Translations under genes and position numbers: made by a program | Part shown: one piece after another, positions 34,701 through 46,034 of the stretch | Layout: each line of letters opens with the position of its first letter | How positions within the stretch are numbered: position 1 is the stretch's first letter | The notes under the pieces: generated by a model | The model's database searches: none | Seen by the model: the letters and a program-made list of their open reading frames with translations, nothing else | What the model was told of the DNA's origin: nothing | NCBI GenBank assembly: GCA_024663395.1 | Contig: JANFAH010000049.1 | Coordinates: 248,001 to 312,000 of the forward strand | Length of the DNA: 64,000 nt | Reading direction: 5' to 3' | Origin: Pisolithus tinctorius | Lineage: Eukaryota > Basidiomycota > Agaricomycetes > Boletales > Pisolithaceae

Positions 34701-35010
34701 TGTGTTGATGTAACCAGGCATGTCACAGAATCATGGTACTACCTCCTAGATTGGTTATCTTGGCAAGAAGTTCCTCATGATGGTCAAGGTAGGAGACTCA
34801 AAGATGAGCCTGATGTGTAATCCTTCCAGTGGAATTAGGTGAGCCATTGACATTAAATATGTCTACTGCCCTTGGCAGTGCTATCTTTGGAATCCTGTTC
34901 CATTTGACAAAGTCCTTGTCTATAAATACTCCAGTAGCACTGCTATCGAGCAGTGTGTTAACCTTGATTGCCAAACCAGCATTTGTTCGCAAAACCAAAG
35001 GGACCTCCAC
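31728..35010 (-). pseudogene. pol of element B, catalytic residues mutated
   Basis: The retropepsin region (35,010-34,798) reads LLDSSATGVFIDKDFVKWNR, with the catalytic DSG changed to DSS. RT (34,275-33,188) has FFIPKKDSKKCMVQDY and IYINDLMIF, where YIND replaces the essential YIDD. RNase H has ETGASDYATGA, with Gly for the first Asp. Integrase (32,858-31,728) keeps DFMDLG, IISDQGPQF and TDGQTEQLN, so its D,D,E triad is intact, and the chromodomain (YKVEYVVDSHLKCGTLQFLV) closes it. The RT frame is broken near 34,140. TGA and TAA stops occur at 34,354-34,360. The changes are mostly G to A or C to T. Confidence 0.85.
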
Positions 35011-35469
35011 AGAATCTTTCAGGTTCAGTGTGCATCAGTTTTCAGACTGTACAGAGGTCTTTGCACTACTACCTTCCAGATCTGGGAGATCAAAAGAAAC
35101 ATTTTTTTTGTTTTTTGTTGCAAGCAGAATTAAGCAGGCAAGGTTTTACATCTGGCCCTGAGCCCTTTCAGGACTCCACTTCAGATGATGTAAAAGTAAG
35201 AGAAGGAGAAACAGATTTTGAACCATTAAATAACTCCTGTGGTTCTTCAATGTTGAAAAAAGAAAAGTGATTGAAAGAAACTACTGGTCCATTATTTTTG
35301 GTATTTTTATTTTCTATTTTTCTATTTTCTTTTGTATTTTTAAGTCCATAAGTAGAATGAAATCCATAAGTAGAAGAGGAAGAAACAGGAACAAATGTCT
35401 GTACATTAGAGTCTGCAGGACCTGATTTCACTGCAACTCTGATTCTTTTAACTGGTATATGTGAGCAAT

Positions 35470-37351
35470 GATCTGTTTGAAGCTCATCCCCTCCATGGCC
35501 TTTAGGCAGGGATTGGGTCCAGTGTCAGTATTTACAGCCCTGATGGGGAATCCTTGTGGTTGTGCCTGTTTTGGGCACTTGCTACAATAGTGGCCCTTCA
35601 GACCACATCCAAAGTGTCAAGTACAGGTTTACCCTCAGGTGACCAGGCTTCAAGACCAGGTGACAGGGGTTAAGTCCGAGTGGCCAAAGTCAAGGCCGAG
35701 AGACAGGGGCCAAGTCCGGTTGGACCGGAGTTGGGGCCGGAGGTTAGGGGCTAAGTCCGGAGGACCGGACTTAAGGCTGGGAGCGCAGGAACAAGGCCAG
35801 TAGCATGGGAAACTGACTGGTCTTGGGGTGCGCACAAGGGGAAGCCAGTCCAGGGTTGGATCTACCTCCCTTGGTCTCAGCTTATGTGCTGTACCCTTAT
35901 GCAAGCCAGGGAGAGGTCCAGGACAGGGGCCAGGGATAGCTTAAGGCTCGGCCTTAGCTATAGAGTAGTCTCGAGGGGTAATACAGGAGTCGAGGGTAAT
36001 ACTTAATTGATATTCTCACTGAGGGTGCTATGAAGTATGTACAGGGGTTAAATACATGAGGCCGGTCTGGGATAATGAACATAGAGCCGGACTTGTGAAT
36101 AAGCTATTAGTGAGATGATTAGCAAGACGAGGATAGCCACAGTGGCTATGCAGAGGCTAATAGCCAAAGTCCGGGTGACCGGCATAACCGGGGTCGGACA
36201 CAGGATTGTACAGTAAGCAAAGTCTGATGAACGGGCTAGACTAAATATAGTACAAACAAAGGGAAACAGACCGGAGTTATGTCTGGGTGACCCGGACATA
36301 GACCTGGGAGGACTGGGGTGGAGCAGCGCAAGGCCAGGAGGCCGAAATGGACTGGAGATAGGGGTAAAACACCGGACTTAAGTTATTTAGACTGGAGTTG
36401 GGTTTCCTAGGGCTGGAGTTGAGTTCTCTAGGCCAGAGTTAGGTTTTCTAGGCTGGACTGGGACCGGACTTGACCGGAGATAGGGGCTAGGGGTCCGGAC
36501 TGGACTGGGACTGAGTCCGAGAGTCATGGATATGACACAAAGCAGGTTATGTGGGACTTGTCCTTAGGGGGTCCCTTCCCCTTTCCTTGCCACTGGGCAG
36601 CACCTATGTCCATAGGGGCACTGGCCCCAGGCTGCATTCCTGTGGCAGAAAAGCCACAAGGTTGGTTTTGAGGCCATACCCTTGAAGAGGAGGCTGTCAT
36701 ATAGTGGTGGTTTTCAAAATTTCTGGCCACCAACCAGAGCTCCATCACATAGTCCTTGTATGTGTCTTTTCTTTTCCCCAGATGATGCATGAGGTGGAGC
36801 ACCTCAGGGTTTATTGCCTGTTCAAGGCACAGGATGGCCAAATCATTGGAAGCACTTGCCATCAGCTTCCAACTATCAAACTCTGCCAGAAAGGCATCCA
36901 TTCAAGACTTTCCCTGCCTTGCCTTTTGCATTTTCTTCCAGGCCCAATCTCCATTGTTCATGGGCCAGAATCTGGAGTTGAGGTTGGCCACCACCTCATC
37001 TATCATTGGCCAATTTCCATTTGCCAAGTTGAAGTCCAACTTGGCCTGAGCATAGTTGCCAGTGATCAGACTGGTCATCTGGGCCCAGAACACCATGCAG
37101 TCCTGGCTTGTATAGCAGTGGACAGCTGCCTTACAGAAGGCCCTCACTTTGATGACCCACTCTTTGTATTTTGCCATGGATCCATCAAAAGTTCCAGGCT
37201 CAGCAATGCCCCTCTTTGTGGAGTTGAAGTTGTTTGTTTGCACCACAGCTGGCATGGGGATGTACTGCTGCATGGCCTGGGCCATTGCTGCCACCATTGC
37301 TTGGACCATGGCATAGTCAATTTGTGGCAGCTGGGGCTGGGTGGGGTCCAT
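35470..37351 (-). pseudogene. gag of element B, internal TGA and solo-LTR insertion
   Basis: The protein starts MDPTQPQLPQIDYAMVQAMV at 37,351. TGA at 36,902-36,904 falls at the same codon as in element A. The second part begins MDAFLAEFDSWKLMASASND. A family-H solo LTR (35,615-36,537) splits the CCHC knuckle, whose remainder lies at about 35,500-35,614. A CpG change or the LTR alone would abolish a full gag. Confidence 0.82.
35615..36537 (-). repeat. solo LTR, family H (923 bp), TSD CAAAG, CpG-rich
   Basis: Bounded by TGTCAAGTACAGG and GGATATGACA, with CAAAG duplications at 35,610-35,614 and 36,538-36,542. It keeps many CCGG sites, in contrast to the CpG-poor gag it interrupts, which marks it as a recent arrival. 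Confidence 0.92.
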
Positions 37352-38116
37352 TTCTGCTAGTTAGTGGGACCAGGTGACAAAGGGGGTGGTGGATGGAATG
37401 ATGGTTCCAAAGATTGTAAGGGACATTGAAGACAAACCTGAGTTCATTCTGGTTGGGGGAGGGTGATGGCAAAGGGTAAATGAGCTCCAGAGTTACCTCA
37501 TGGAAAAGCTCAAGAGGGGGAAGGGGAAGTGGGGTGAGTGGGGACAGTGAGTGCAAGAGGTGCAGAGTAGAGAGTTCCCTTTTGTAAGGGAGAAACCTAA
37601 GAGGGAGATGAAGCTCAACCTCATCCTTCTTGATGGCAGGAATGTTGGTAAGGTAAAGGTAACATAGGTGTACTACTCACCAATGATGTTCAAGACCACT
37701 AAACATGTAGTCTGTTTGCTATCATGCACCTGATCAACCTCCTAGAGATAGGGAGGGACCAGCCTGGCACACTAGGCAAACTACAGTGGGTGTGAGAACA
37801 TCAACTATGGGTCTACCTCCACTGCCATGTGCCAACTATGACTATGTATGGCTCAGCCACTCTGGACCTTGCAGGCCCTCTTGACCAAGCATTGCCCTAC
37901 ATTCACTGAGCTTGACCTTGGGACAGTGTATGTACATAAAGTAAAAAACTCCCTAAGATGTTTGCCCAACTGGCTCTGTTGCTTGGGTGCTCTTGGTCAC
38001 ACTGATGGAGGCAAGAAGAAACTATGGGCAGAACTGCCCACTACAAGTATCATACTGCTGTTGACCCTCAGTGCCAGGTATGAAGGGATAGGGGAGAAGT
38101 TGTAATCTAGTTCAAG
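37352..38116 (-). other. leader of element B, noncoding
   Basis: Matches 10,614-11,308 of element A up to about 38,050, then reaches the 5' LTR at 38,117. No conserved frame is seen. Confidence 0.6.
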
Positions 38117-38378
38117 TGAAGCAACCAAAGATGTGAGTCTTCTCAGCTATCACTTCAAACCAGAGAGATTGGGAGTGGAACCCATTGATTGAGGGACAAG
38201 CTCAAAACAAACTAGATTAGAGAAGCTGGCTATGACAAACAACAGGACTTGTATACTTCCTTACTGTTTGTACATACTGCCATGAGAGAATGTTTGAGAA
38301 AGAAGTAAACAAAGGAGAGAACTATGCTATTGGATGAATGCAAACATGCAGTGCCAGTGAGGCACAGCCTTACTAAGT
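38117..38378 (-). repeat. 5' LTR of element B, truncated (262 bp)
   Basis: Begins TGAAGCAACCAAAGATGTG like 31,134 and follows the LTR as far as CCTTACTAAGT. The last 140 bases or so of the LTR are missing and unrelated CpG-rich sequence follows. Confidence 0.85.
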
Positions 38379-38948
38379 CAGTTTATTCCAGAAAATGTGC
38401 AGGTGGTGGTGCATGGGACCTGCAAATTTTGGGTCGGCCTCCCAGCCACAGCAGCTCGCCCTCAGCGATGGGGATGGCTGTTCGGAGTGTGTGATGCCTC
38501 ATGACAGCACCAGCATTGTCGATCGTGGCATGGGAGGTGTGCTAGGGTGCGCTAGCGAGTGCTCGGGACACAGAAGCAACACGTGGCAGGGGACTTACGT
38601 GTCAGGCACGTTATGATCAGGGTCCATGCATGGAGAGTGGGACGTCCCCACGCGACACTGATTGCTTAGAGACTGGATGGCTGGACCTCCCGTCCATCGT
38701 GTATGATAACTGTGTGATTCGGATTTGGATTCGGAGGGGGTGCAAATGTGGGACCTCCATTGTTAAATTTATATCAATAATCAATCACTTCTGCGGCCAA
38801 CAGCTAGTATTTGGCCTTTGGGCATTCTCATAAGTTCAGTGCAGGGGAAATTTTGTATGCTGTATGCTACTGTGCCATGCTGACAGCTGTCATTACTCAT
38901 TGATGGACTTGGCGACATGTCTCGATAGTTTTTGGCTGAACTGTTCAT
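38379..38948. other. unique CpG-rich sequence, no gene seen
   Basis: GC-richer DNA without repeats recognisable within the window; frames are short. It is the left flank of element G (target TTCAT at 38,944-38,948), and continues, after removal of G, at 46,615. Confidence 0.5.
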
Positions 38949-39523
38949 TGTCATGACCGTGCCCAGACCACCCTAGACCGGCTCTACGCCGGTCTCGACC
39001 TGGTCCCATCCAACCCTTTCCCCGGTCCCGGCCTTAACCCTTCGACCCAGAAACGTGTTAGCTTGCGAGGCACTGCAAGGCAGTGCCCGGTCGAGTTGTC
39101 CCCTCAGTTGGTACCAGGCCGGTGTAACACCCGGCCCAGCCACATGTCCTGCCCCGGTTCCCGGTAATCCCTTGTCCATAGTCCTTGCTTGATAAGATTC
39201 TTTGTAACACTACTTACCAATCATCGCTGTACCGGCGCAGACCGGTCTCCGGTGCTACGTTGCACTTAGGTTACTTCTAGTATTTAAGCTGTAGGATATT
39301 CTGTTTAGCCTCAGTCTGAAATCAACTTAGTTCCCGTCTTAACCCAGTCTCCCTGTTCATCTGTCTTCTGCTCCTCGACCGGACTACGGCCCACGCAAGG
39401 GAATAGTGCTGCATCTTCAGTCGCTAAGTCCAATAGTCCAAACCTCTTGATATCTCGTACTATCCTCTGACCCCCGACCGGACTCCGGACCGGCCTTGGA
39501 CCGGCGAAGACCCGGACTTAACA
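38949..39523 (+). repeat. 5' LTR of element G (575 bp)
   Basis: Starts TGTCATGACCGTGCCC and ends CCCGGACTTAACA. A TATTTAAG box lies at 39,281-39,288. By hand alignment it differs from the 3' LTR at 14 bases, 13 of them in CpG dinucleotides. Confidence 0.95.
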
Positions 39524-39576
39524 GTATTTCAGACTCACACTTGTGTGGGTCAACACCCTTCTGCTCAATCCTCGGC

Positions 39577-40947
39577 ATGCCTACCCAAACCAGAACCCAA
39601 GCAGCACGGGCACGTGCTACCAACAACCCAGATTCCGCCTCAGCAGTTGACTTGCGCCGCGCTGCTGCCCTGGTGTCCTTAGGGACAGCCAGAAGGTCAC
39701 CCGGTGAAGTCAATAACTTCAGGGGCTTCTCAGCCCGTAGATCCACTACCCCCATCCCTAATCGACCTCTCGCACCCACTAACGATCTGGATGATGAACC
39801 GGACCCGGATGAACCAGATGACTTCAATCACCCCGGTGATGATGGTCCTGGCGACGACGGGCCGGGAGATGACCCGGACAATGACGATGAAGAACCTCTC
39901 CCAGAGGATGATGTCGAGCCTGGTGTAACCGTGCTCGATAATCTTGCCAAAGCCATAGAGCTCCTCACATGTAATGCTCGCACCAGCTCTGAATCATCCT
40001 CCAGAACCAAGCTGCGCGAACTGGACACCTTCGATGGGACGGACCCAAAGAAGCTGCACGCATTCCTTATCCAGTGCGAACTCAACTTCCGAGACCGGCC
40101 CCGGGCCTTTTGAAGTGATCAAGCCAAGGTCACTTTCGCGCAGTCATTCCTGAAAGGGATGGCTCTCGAGTGGTTCGAACCGGACCTACTTGGGACTGAA
40201 GACCCGGAGGACCGGCCCTACTGGATGGACTCTTGGAAGGAGTTCGTCATAGAACTTCAAACTACTTTCGGACCTCACGACCCAGTAGCTGACGCTGAAA
40301 GCCAGCTAGACCACCTCCAGATGAAAGATAATCACCGGGTCAACAAGTATGTGGTCAAGTTCAACCGGCTTGCCTCACAAGTCCGGGGATACGGTGATGG
40401 CGCCCTGCGCCACTTCTTTTACACCGGTCTCCCCGACCGTATCAAAGATGAGGTCTGCCGGGTCAGCAAACCAAGAACCCTTCACGAGCTTCGCCACCTA
40501 GCGCAGGAGATTGACGCGTGCTACTGGGAACGCAAGGAGGAGGTTCAGCGGTCTAGTAAACACCAGGGGTCGTCCTCTGGTAACAAGTCTACTCCCAACC
40601 CTGGCCACAACAGTCAGTCTAAGCCCGGTCAAGAGAAGTCCAAGACTGGCAATAACTCTGGAAATAGCAACTCCAGTAACCAAACTCAGTCCAAACCCGC
40701 CTCGACCGGTCAGACCGGCTCTAACACATCCAAGCCGGACTCAAACAAACTGGGCAAGGACGGCAAGTTGACACCGGAGGAGCGCAAACGCCGTAGAGAC
40801 AACAACCTTTGCATGTTCTGTGGGGGAACCGGACATTTTGCCGACAAGTGCCCCAAGAAAGCCGGGAAAGCCAAAGCCTGCGCTGCGGCCACCTCTGAGG
40901 CAGCACCGGCCTCAACCTTGGGCTCTGCCCCCGAGGCAAAAAAATAG
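39577..40947 (+). pseudogene. gag of element G, one internal TGA
   Basis: 457 codons from the ATG at 39,577 (MPTQTRTQAARARATNNP) to TAG at 40,945-40,947, broken only by TGA at 40,111-40,113 (RPRAF-stop-SDQAKV), where an Arg CGA is the simplest ancestor. Order: basic N-terminus, an Asp/Pro-rich acidic linker (DEPDPDEPDD), capsid-like core ([54 protein letters not shown]), a Ser/Asn/Lys-rich linker, and one knuckle [14 protein letters not shown] near residues 412-425. It would form the particle and bind RNA. Readthrough of the TGA cannot be excluded. Confidence 0.85.
40938..40944 (+). promoter_or_regulatory. -1 ribosomal frameshift site, gag/pol of element G
   Basis: The gag frame reads GCA AAA AAA TAG. 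The heptamer A AAA AAA immediately before the stop is a canonical slippery site, and slipping back one base enters pol ([19 protein letters not shown]). Conserved exactly in element D. Confidence 0.72.
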
Positions 40948-43900
40948 GTAGCAGCTCTCAGGACTCCGCACAGACTGAGAGCTGCGTTGACTCCGGCTGT
41001 GCACCCTCGGAGGCCTGCCTCAATGCGTCCGCTCTTTCTAATCCAAACTCGTTAACCCCCCATGTTTCTATCGTCAGTCATGAGTTACCCCAGTTTCGTA
41101 CACTAGTGGACTCCGGTTCCACGCATAGTTTCATAGATAAAGACTTTGTTAATCAACACTCCTTTGCCCCTTATCCCGTGTCCCCTATCCAACTCCGGCT
41201 CTTTGATGGGTCGTCAAGTTTCGTCATCACTCAAGCAGTAGATCTTTCGGTTCAATTTGCGACCGGCGATGTCACCCTGGTAACCCTGTTTCTAGCCCCG
41301 TTGGATTCTGAATGTAAGATAGTCCTTGGACATGACTGGCTCACCCGCTACAATCCGTCGATTGATTGGGTATTGAGCAGTCTAACTTTCCGGACATCTA
41401 CAGGAGGAATGCCAACCCCGTCGACACCCCCTGCCACACCGGTCTTAACCGGTCTTCCCAAATCTGGTCTAACTGACCAACCCAACCCCGGCCCTGCGCC
41501 ATCTGTACCGTCTGTCGACTCACCGGTTCGCACTCCCCTGAAAGCTCCCCCTATTGCCCTGATCAACGCAGCCGCGTATGTACGCGCTTGCAGACTAGAG
41601 GGGTCTACCCAATTCCAACTCCATCTACGCCCATTGGACCCGGCCCTGGCCCGGTCTACCTCTACCGGTCCTCCACCAGACCTGGCCGGTGTACCAAAGG
41701 ACTACCACGACTTTGCTGACGTCTTTAGCAAAGCCAAGGCCTCTACTCTCCCCCCACATCGGGAGTACGACCTTAAGATCGAATTGGAAGAAGGTACTAC
41801 ACCACCCGTAGGAACCATCTACTCACTATCCCCGGTCGAGCTGCAAGCTCTCTGGGCCTTCATCGACGAAAACCTGACTACCGGTTTCATCTGGCCCACC
41901 TCTTCCCCCTACACTGCACCGGTCCTCTTCGTAAAGAAGAAGGACGGTTCACTCCGGTTATGTGTTGACTTCCGGGGCCTTAACAAGCTCACCAAGAAAG
42001 ACCGGTATCCCCTACCACTAATATCTGACCTACTCGACTCCCCTAGCCGCGCCAAAATTTACACTAAGATCGATTTAAGGCATGCATACCACCTCGTCCG
42101 GATTGCACCCGGGGATGAATGGAAAACTGCCTTCAGAACGCGCTATGGGTCTTACGAGTGGTTGGTGATGCCTTTTGGTCTTACCAATGCCCCGGCCACC
42201 TTCCAGCAGTTCGTCAATTCAATCTTTGCAGATATGCTAGATGTCTGCGTCGTCGTCTACCTCGACGACATTTTAATCTACTCCGGAGATGAGTCATCGC
42301 ACAAGCAGCACGTCTGGGAGGTTCTTCGCCAGCTCCGGTTGCATGACCTGTATGCCAAACCGGAGAAGTGCGAATTCCACGCGGACTCTGTGGAATACTT
42401 GGGTTACCACTTGTCCCCGGCCGGCCTTACCATGTCTTCAGAGAAAGTCAAAGCTATCTGCGACTGGCCTGAACCCTGGAAGGTAAAGGACATTCAGTCC
42501 TTCCTGGGTTTCGCCAATTTCTATCGCCGGTTCATTTTTAACTACTCGGACATAGTGGTACCTCTAACCCGGTTGACACGCAAAGGTGCTCCCTGGAACT
42601 TTTCTGAGGAGTGCCGCCGGTCTTTCAACAAACTCAAGCAGGCCTTCACCACTGCCCCGGTCCTAACTCACTTTTCCCCGGAAGCTCCTATTACTGTCGA
42701 GACTGATGCTTCTGATTACACCATAGCTGGTATTTTGTCCATCGCCGGTGGTGATGGTCAAATCCGGCCGGTCGCATTCTACTCTCGCACCTTAACAGCC
42801 CCGGAGCTAAACTATGACACCCATGATAAGGAATTACTCGCGATCTTCGAGGCATTCCGGACATGGCGGCATTACTTAGAAGGCTCTGCAGTACCGGTCG
42901 ACATTGTCACCGATCACAAGAACCTGGAGTACTTCTCCACCTCAAAGGTTTTAACCCGGCGCCAGGCGCGCTGGTCTGAGTTCTTGTCCCAATTCAATAT
43001 GGTTATCCGGTTCAGACCCAGTAAACTCGGTGCTAAGCCTGACGCCCTAACTAGACGATGGGATGTCTACCCCAAAGAGGGGGATAGCGACTACGCCCGG
43101 GTCAACCCACAGAATCTCAGACCGGTCTTCACGCAGGAACAGCTAGCCACCTCCCTGCGCGCCACCTACCTTGAATACCCGGTCCTACGTGCTGTCGCAC
43201 TGATGGACGTGGAGAAGCTACAGAATGATATTCTCTCAGCCCTACCCTCAGACCCGGTCGCCCAAGTCCGGTTCTCAGACACATCAGACTCCCGGTGGTC
43301 AGTTGATGATGCCGGCTTCCTCCGTCTAGATGGAAGAATCTATGTACCGGACTCTAACGACCTTCGCCTTCGTGTCTTGAGGTTTAAACATGATCATCCC
43401 TTGTCCGGCCACTTCGGCCAGAACAGGACTCTAGAGCTCATCCAGCACGAGTACACCTGGCCCGGCCTAAGGACATTCGTCAAAGACTATGTCCGGTCTT
43501 GTACTACCTGCGCCCGGGCCAAGGTACCCCGCCACTGGCCTTATGGCCTACTCAAACAACTCCCAGTGCCAGAGAAGCCGTGGAATTCCATCTTGATGGA
43601 TTTCATAGAGCAACTCCTGGCCTCAACCAGCTTCACCGCCATCCTCGTCGTGGTCGACCGGCTCTCAAAGCAAGCCATCTTCATACCTACTCACGACACC
43701 ATCACAGCCCCCGAGCTCGCCAAACTCTTCCTCATGCACGTATTCTCTAAGCACGGTGTACCGGCCCATGTAACCTCAGACCGGGGATCAGAGTTCGTGT
43801 CCCACTTCTTCCGGTCTCTAGGTAAAGCTCTAGACATGCGTCTACATTTCACCTCCAGGTATCACCCAGAGGGGGATGGTCAGACAGAGCGCACCAACCA

Positions 43901-44672
43901 GACCCTCGAACAGTATCTCTGGGTATACTGCAACTATCAGCAGGACAACTGGGCCGAGTTACTACCGCTAGCTGAGTTTGCTTACAATAACGCACCCAGC
44001 GCTACGACCGGGGTATCACCCTTCTTCGCGAATAAGGGTTACCACCCTAATATCTCGGTCTTCCCTGAGCGCGACCTCACATCCAACCGGGCTCGTGATT
44101 ATGCAGTCGACTTAGATTCACTGCATCAGTACCTACGTGAAGAAATGACTCTCGCCCAGCAACGCTACCAAGGACCGGCAGATGCTAAGCACATGCCGGC
44201 CCCGGACTTCAAAGTGGGCGACAATGTCTATGTAAAAGCCAAGTACTTCCGGTCGACCCGGCCCTCCAAGAAACTAAGTGAGAAGAACCTTGGGCCCTAC
44301 CCCATAATAGCCCAGGCCGGCTCTCACTCGTTCACCCTGCGTCTACCAGACTCTATGCGCGCTGTACACCCGGTCTTCCACATTTCCCAGCTTGAACCGG
44401 CCATCCCAAATACCATACCCAACCGGTCTCAGCCTCCACCCCCACCAGTAGATGTCGACGGCGACTTAGAATTCGAAGTAGCAGAGATACTCGATTCGAA
44501 GGTTGACCGGCGCAGAAAGTGTTGGTTGCAGTACCTGGTCCAGTGGACCGGTTATGAGGGAACTGACGAAGAAACTACCTGGGTGTTAGCAACAGAGCTG
44601 GACAACGCGTCAGAACTCGTTCAAGAGTATCATGACCGGTACCCGCACAAACCCGGTCCCTTTCAGAAATAA
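40945..44672 (+). CDS. pol polyprotein of element G, open
   Basis: Continuous in the -1 frame from the gag stop to TAA at 44,672; no ATG is needed. Counting from codon 41,106: retropepsin (LVDSGSTHSF, catalytic Asp near residue 2), a Pro-rich linker, and RT with LFVKKKDGSLRLCVDFRGLN and YLDDILIYS (YLDD at 385-388). RNase H follows with VETDASDYTI (Asp534), THDKELLAIFEAF and VTDHKN. Integrase has an HHCC zinc domain (HDHPLSGHF, CTTCARAK) and a core with D832, D892 (SDRGSEF) and E928 (GQTERTN), a D59D35E spacing. The chromodomain at about 1,120-1,185 (EFEVAEILDSKVDRRRKCWL) would steer insertion to chromatin marks such as methylated H3K9. All catalytic residues are present. Confidence 0.93.
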
Positions 44673-44865
44673 TCCAGAACCGGTCTCAAGTTTTCTTTTC
44701 CTCTTTATCTGTTTCTCCTATCTCGTAGTTACTATATCTTGATTTCCTTTACTTTTCCCTTATTTGCTTTCTTTCACACTTCAGAACCGGAACCGGGCAT
44801 TGACATTCGCAACTATATACGTACAAGAAAAAAAAAAAGGAACGGTACTCTACGCGCGTGCGACC

Positions 44866-45904
44866 TCAGGCTTGGGACCCAGAACCGGCACCGGCCTGGT
44901 CATCTGGCTCAGACCGGGACCGGCTCTCCTCTTCTTCCTCCCTCAGCCCAGCCAACTCTTCGTCGAGCCCCTCAGTGTCCCGGTCTTCCTCGTTGGTGGT
45001 ATCTCGGTCTGAAGGCACGTCTGGCGCTAGAAATTCGAAGTGTTCTTCGACGTACATTTCGTAGGACCGGGCGAACCGGTAGAAGTTCCTCGAGACCTCC
45101 CGCTGGGCCACTGTCAGGCCGACCACGTTGTCAGCCACGCGCTCCACCGCTTTGATCAGACGCTCCATCTGATCACCGGTGATAGGGCCGGCCCCGGTCT
45201 CTTCACCGGCCTTCTTTGTTGATGGTCCCTCGCCCACATCTTCGTCCTCGTCGCCGGCGCCCTCGAGTACCTTGGCAGATGGTCGCCTCGATCTCTTTTT
45301 CTTCTCCCCTGCACGAGGGGAGGTCACGTCGGCCTTCCTCTTCCCCTTGTCCCCAGCCGGCCCAGCACCGGCCTCACCTTCAACCGGCCACCGGCAGCGC
45401 TCCTTGAGCTCGTTGCACCGGTTACACGCCATGCGCTTCTTCTTACTATCGGTGCTGCGCAGGCAAGGCGTGTTGGTCCGGGCGCAACGAAGACAGCTGG
45501 TGGAGGTGTTGGTCAGAAAACACCGGTAATGGACACAATAACACTCACCGAGGGTTCATCACCTCGACGTTGGAACTGGCCCCGGCCGAACTACCCACTA
45601 GGGCATCCGCCCGCCGGCTCTCCTCCGCTTTTCTAGCTTCTTCAGCCTGGCGCGCAGCCTCTATCCTCTGCGCCTCTGCCTCTGCGCGCGCCCTCTCCTC
45701 TTCGAGCCGGGCTTGCTCCTGTCTCTCAGCCTCCAACCGGGCTTCCTCCTGCGCCTTCGCCTTGCGCCTCTTGCACTCGGCCAGCTTCCCCCGGATGGCC
45801 TCGTCGTCATCGTCGCTGCCCACCCACAGCTCTTCGCTCGTCACCCAGGTCAGGTTGGGCAGGAGTTCTTGGTCGTAGGGTGTTCTGGACCGGCAAAGAG
45901 ACAT
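44866..45904 (-). CDS. antisense accessory gene of element G: Zn2Cys6-like protein, intact
   Basis: Exon 1 45,904-45,549, intron 45,548-45,497 (52 nt, GTGAGT...CACCAG), exon 2 45,496-44,866; 328 residues without a stop. Start chosen because it aligns with the MSDSRLI start in element D. Order: acidic patch (VGSDDDDEA), coiled coil of Arg/Glu/Ala (EEARLEAERQEQARLEEERA), then after the intron C120-X2-C-X6-C-X12-C-X2-C-X6-C153 (CLRCARTNTPC, CNRCNELKERC). A basic, nuclear-signal-like stretch (AGEKKKRSRRPSAK) follows, then a helical segment (MERLIKAVERVADNVVGL) and an acidic tail (ELAGLREEEEESRSRS). The spacing fits fungal Zn2Cys6 DNA-binding clusters. Its stop is 193 bp from the pol stop and its ATG 131 bp from the 3' LTR, so its transcript must start in or near the 3' LTR and run antisense to pol. 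Role inferred; the gene structure is clear. Confidence 0.8.
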
Positions 45905-46034
45905 GTCGAAGTGAAGAATCAAACCTGGGGGAACCGGTCTTAAGTCCCCCAGTTTTCAAGGTCAGACACGAAACTTTCGATCTCAGCATTGTCCTCATTG
46001 GAGCCTCGTGGGCTTGGCTCCAAGAGGGGGATAC

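Larger units (their letters stand above)
31134..38378 (-). mobile_element. Ty3/Gypsy chromovirus B, decayed, 5' LTR truncated
   Basis: Same family and order as element A: 3' LTR, pol with chromodomain, protease, gag, leader, partial 5' LTR. A family-H solo LTR sits in the gag zinc-knuckle region. The outer part of the 5' LTR is missing, and the sequence changes abruptly to CpG-rich, non-repeat DNA at 38,379. No target duplication can therefore be checked. Confidence 0.88.

Noticed and set aside
45179..45529. Plus-strand frames within 44,739-45,943 in element G
   Set aside because: Pro/Ser/Arg-rich shadows of the minus-strand accessory gene; no motif, and not conserved in D.
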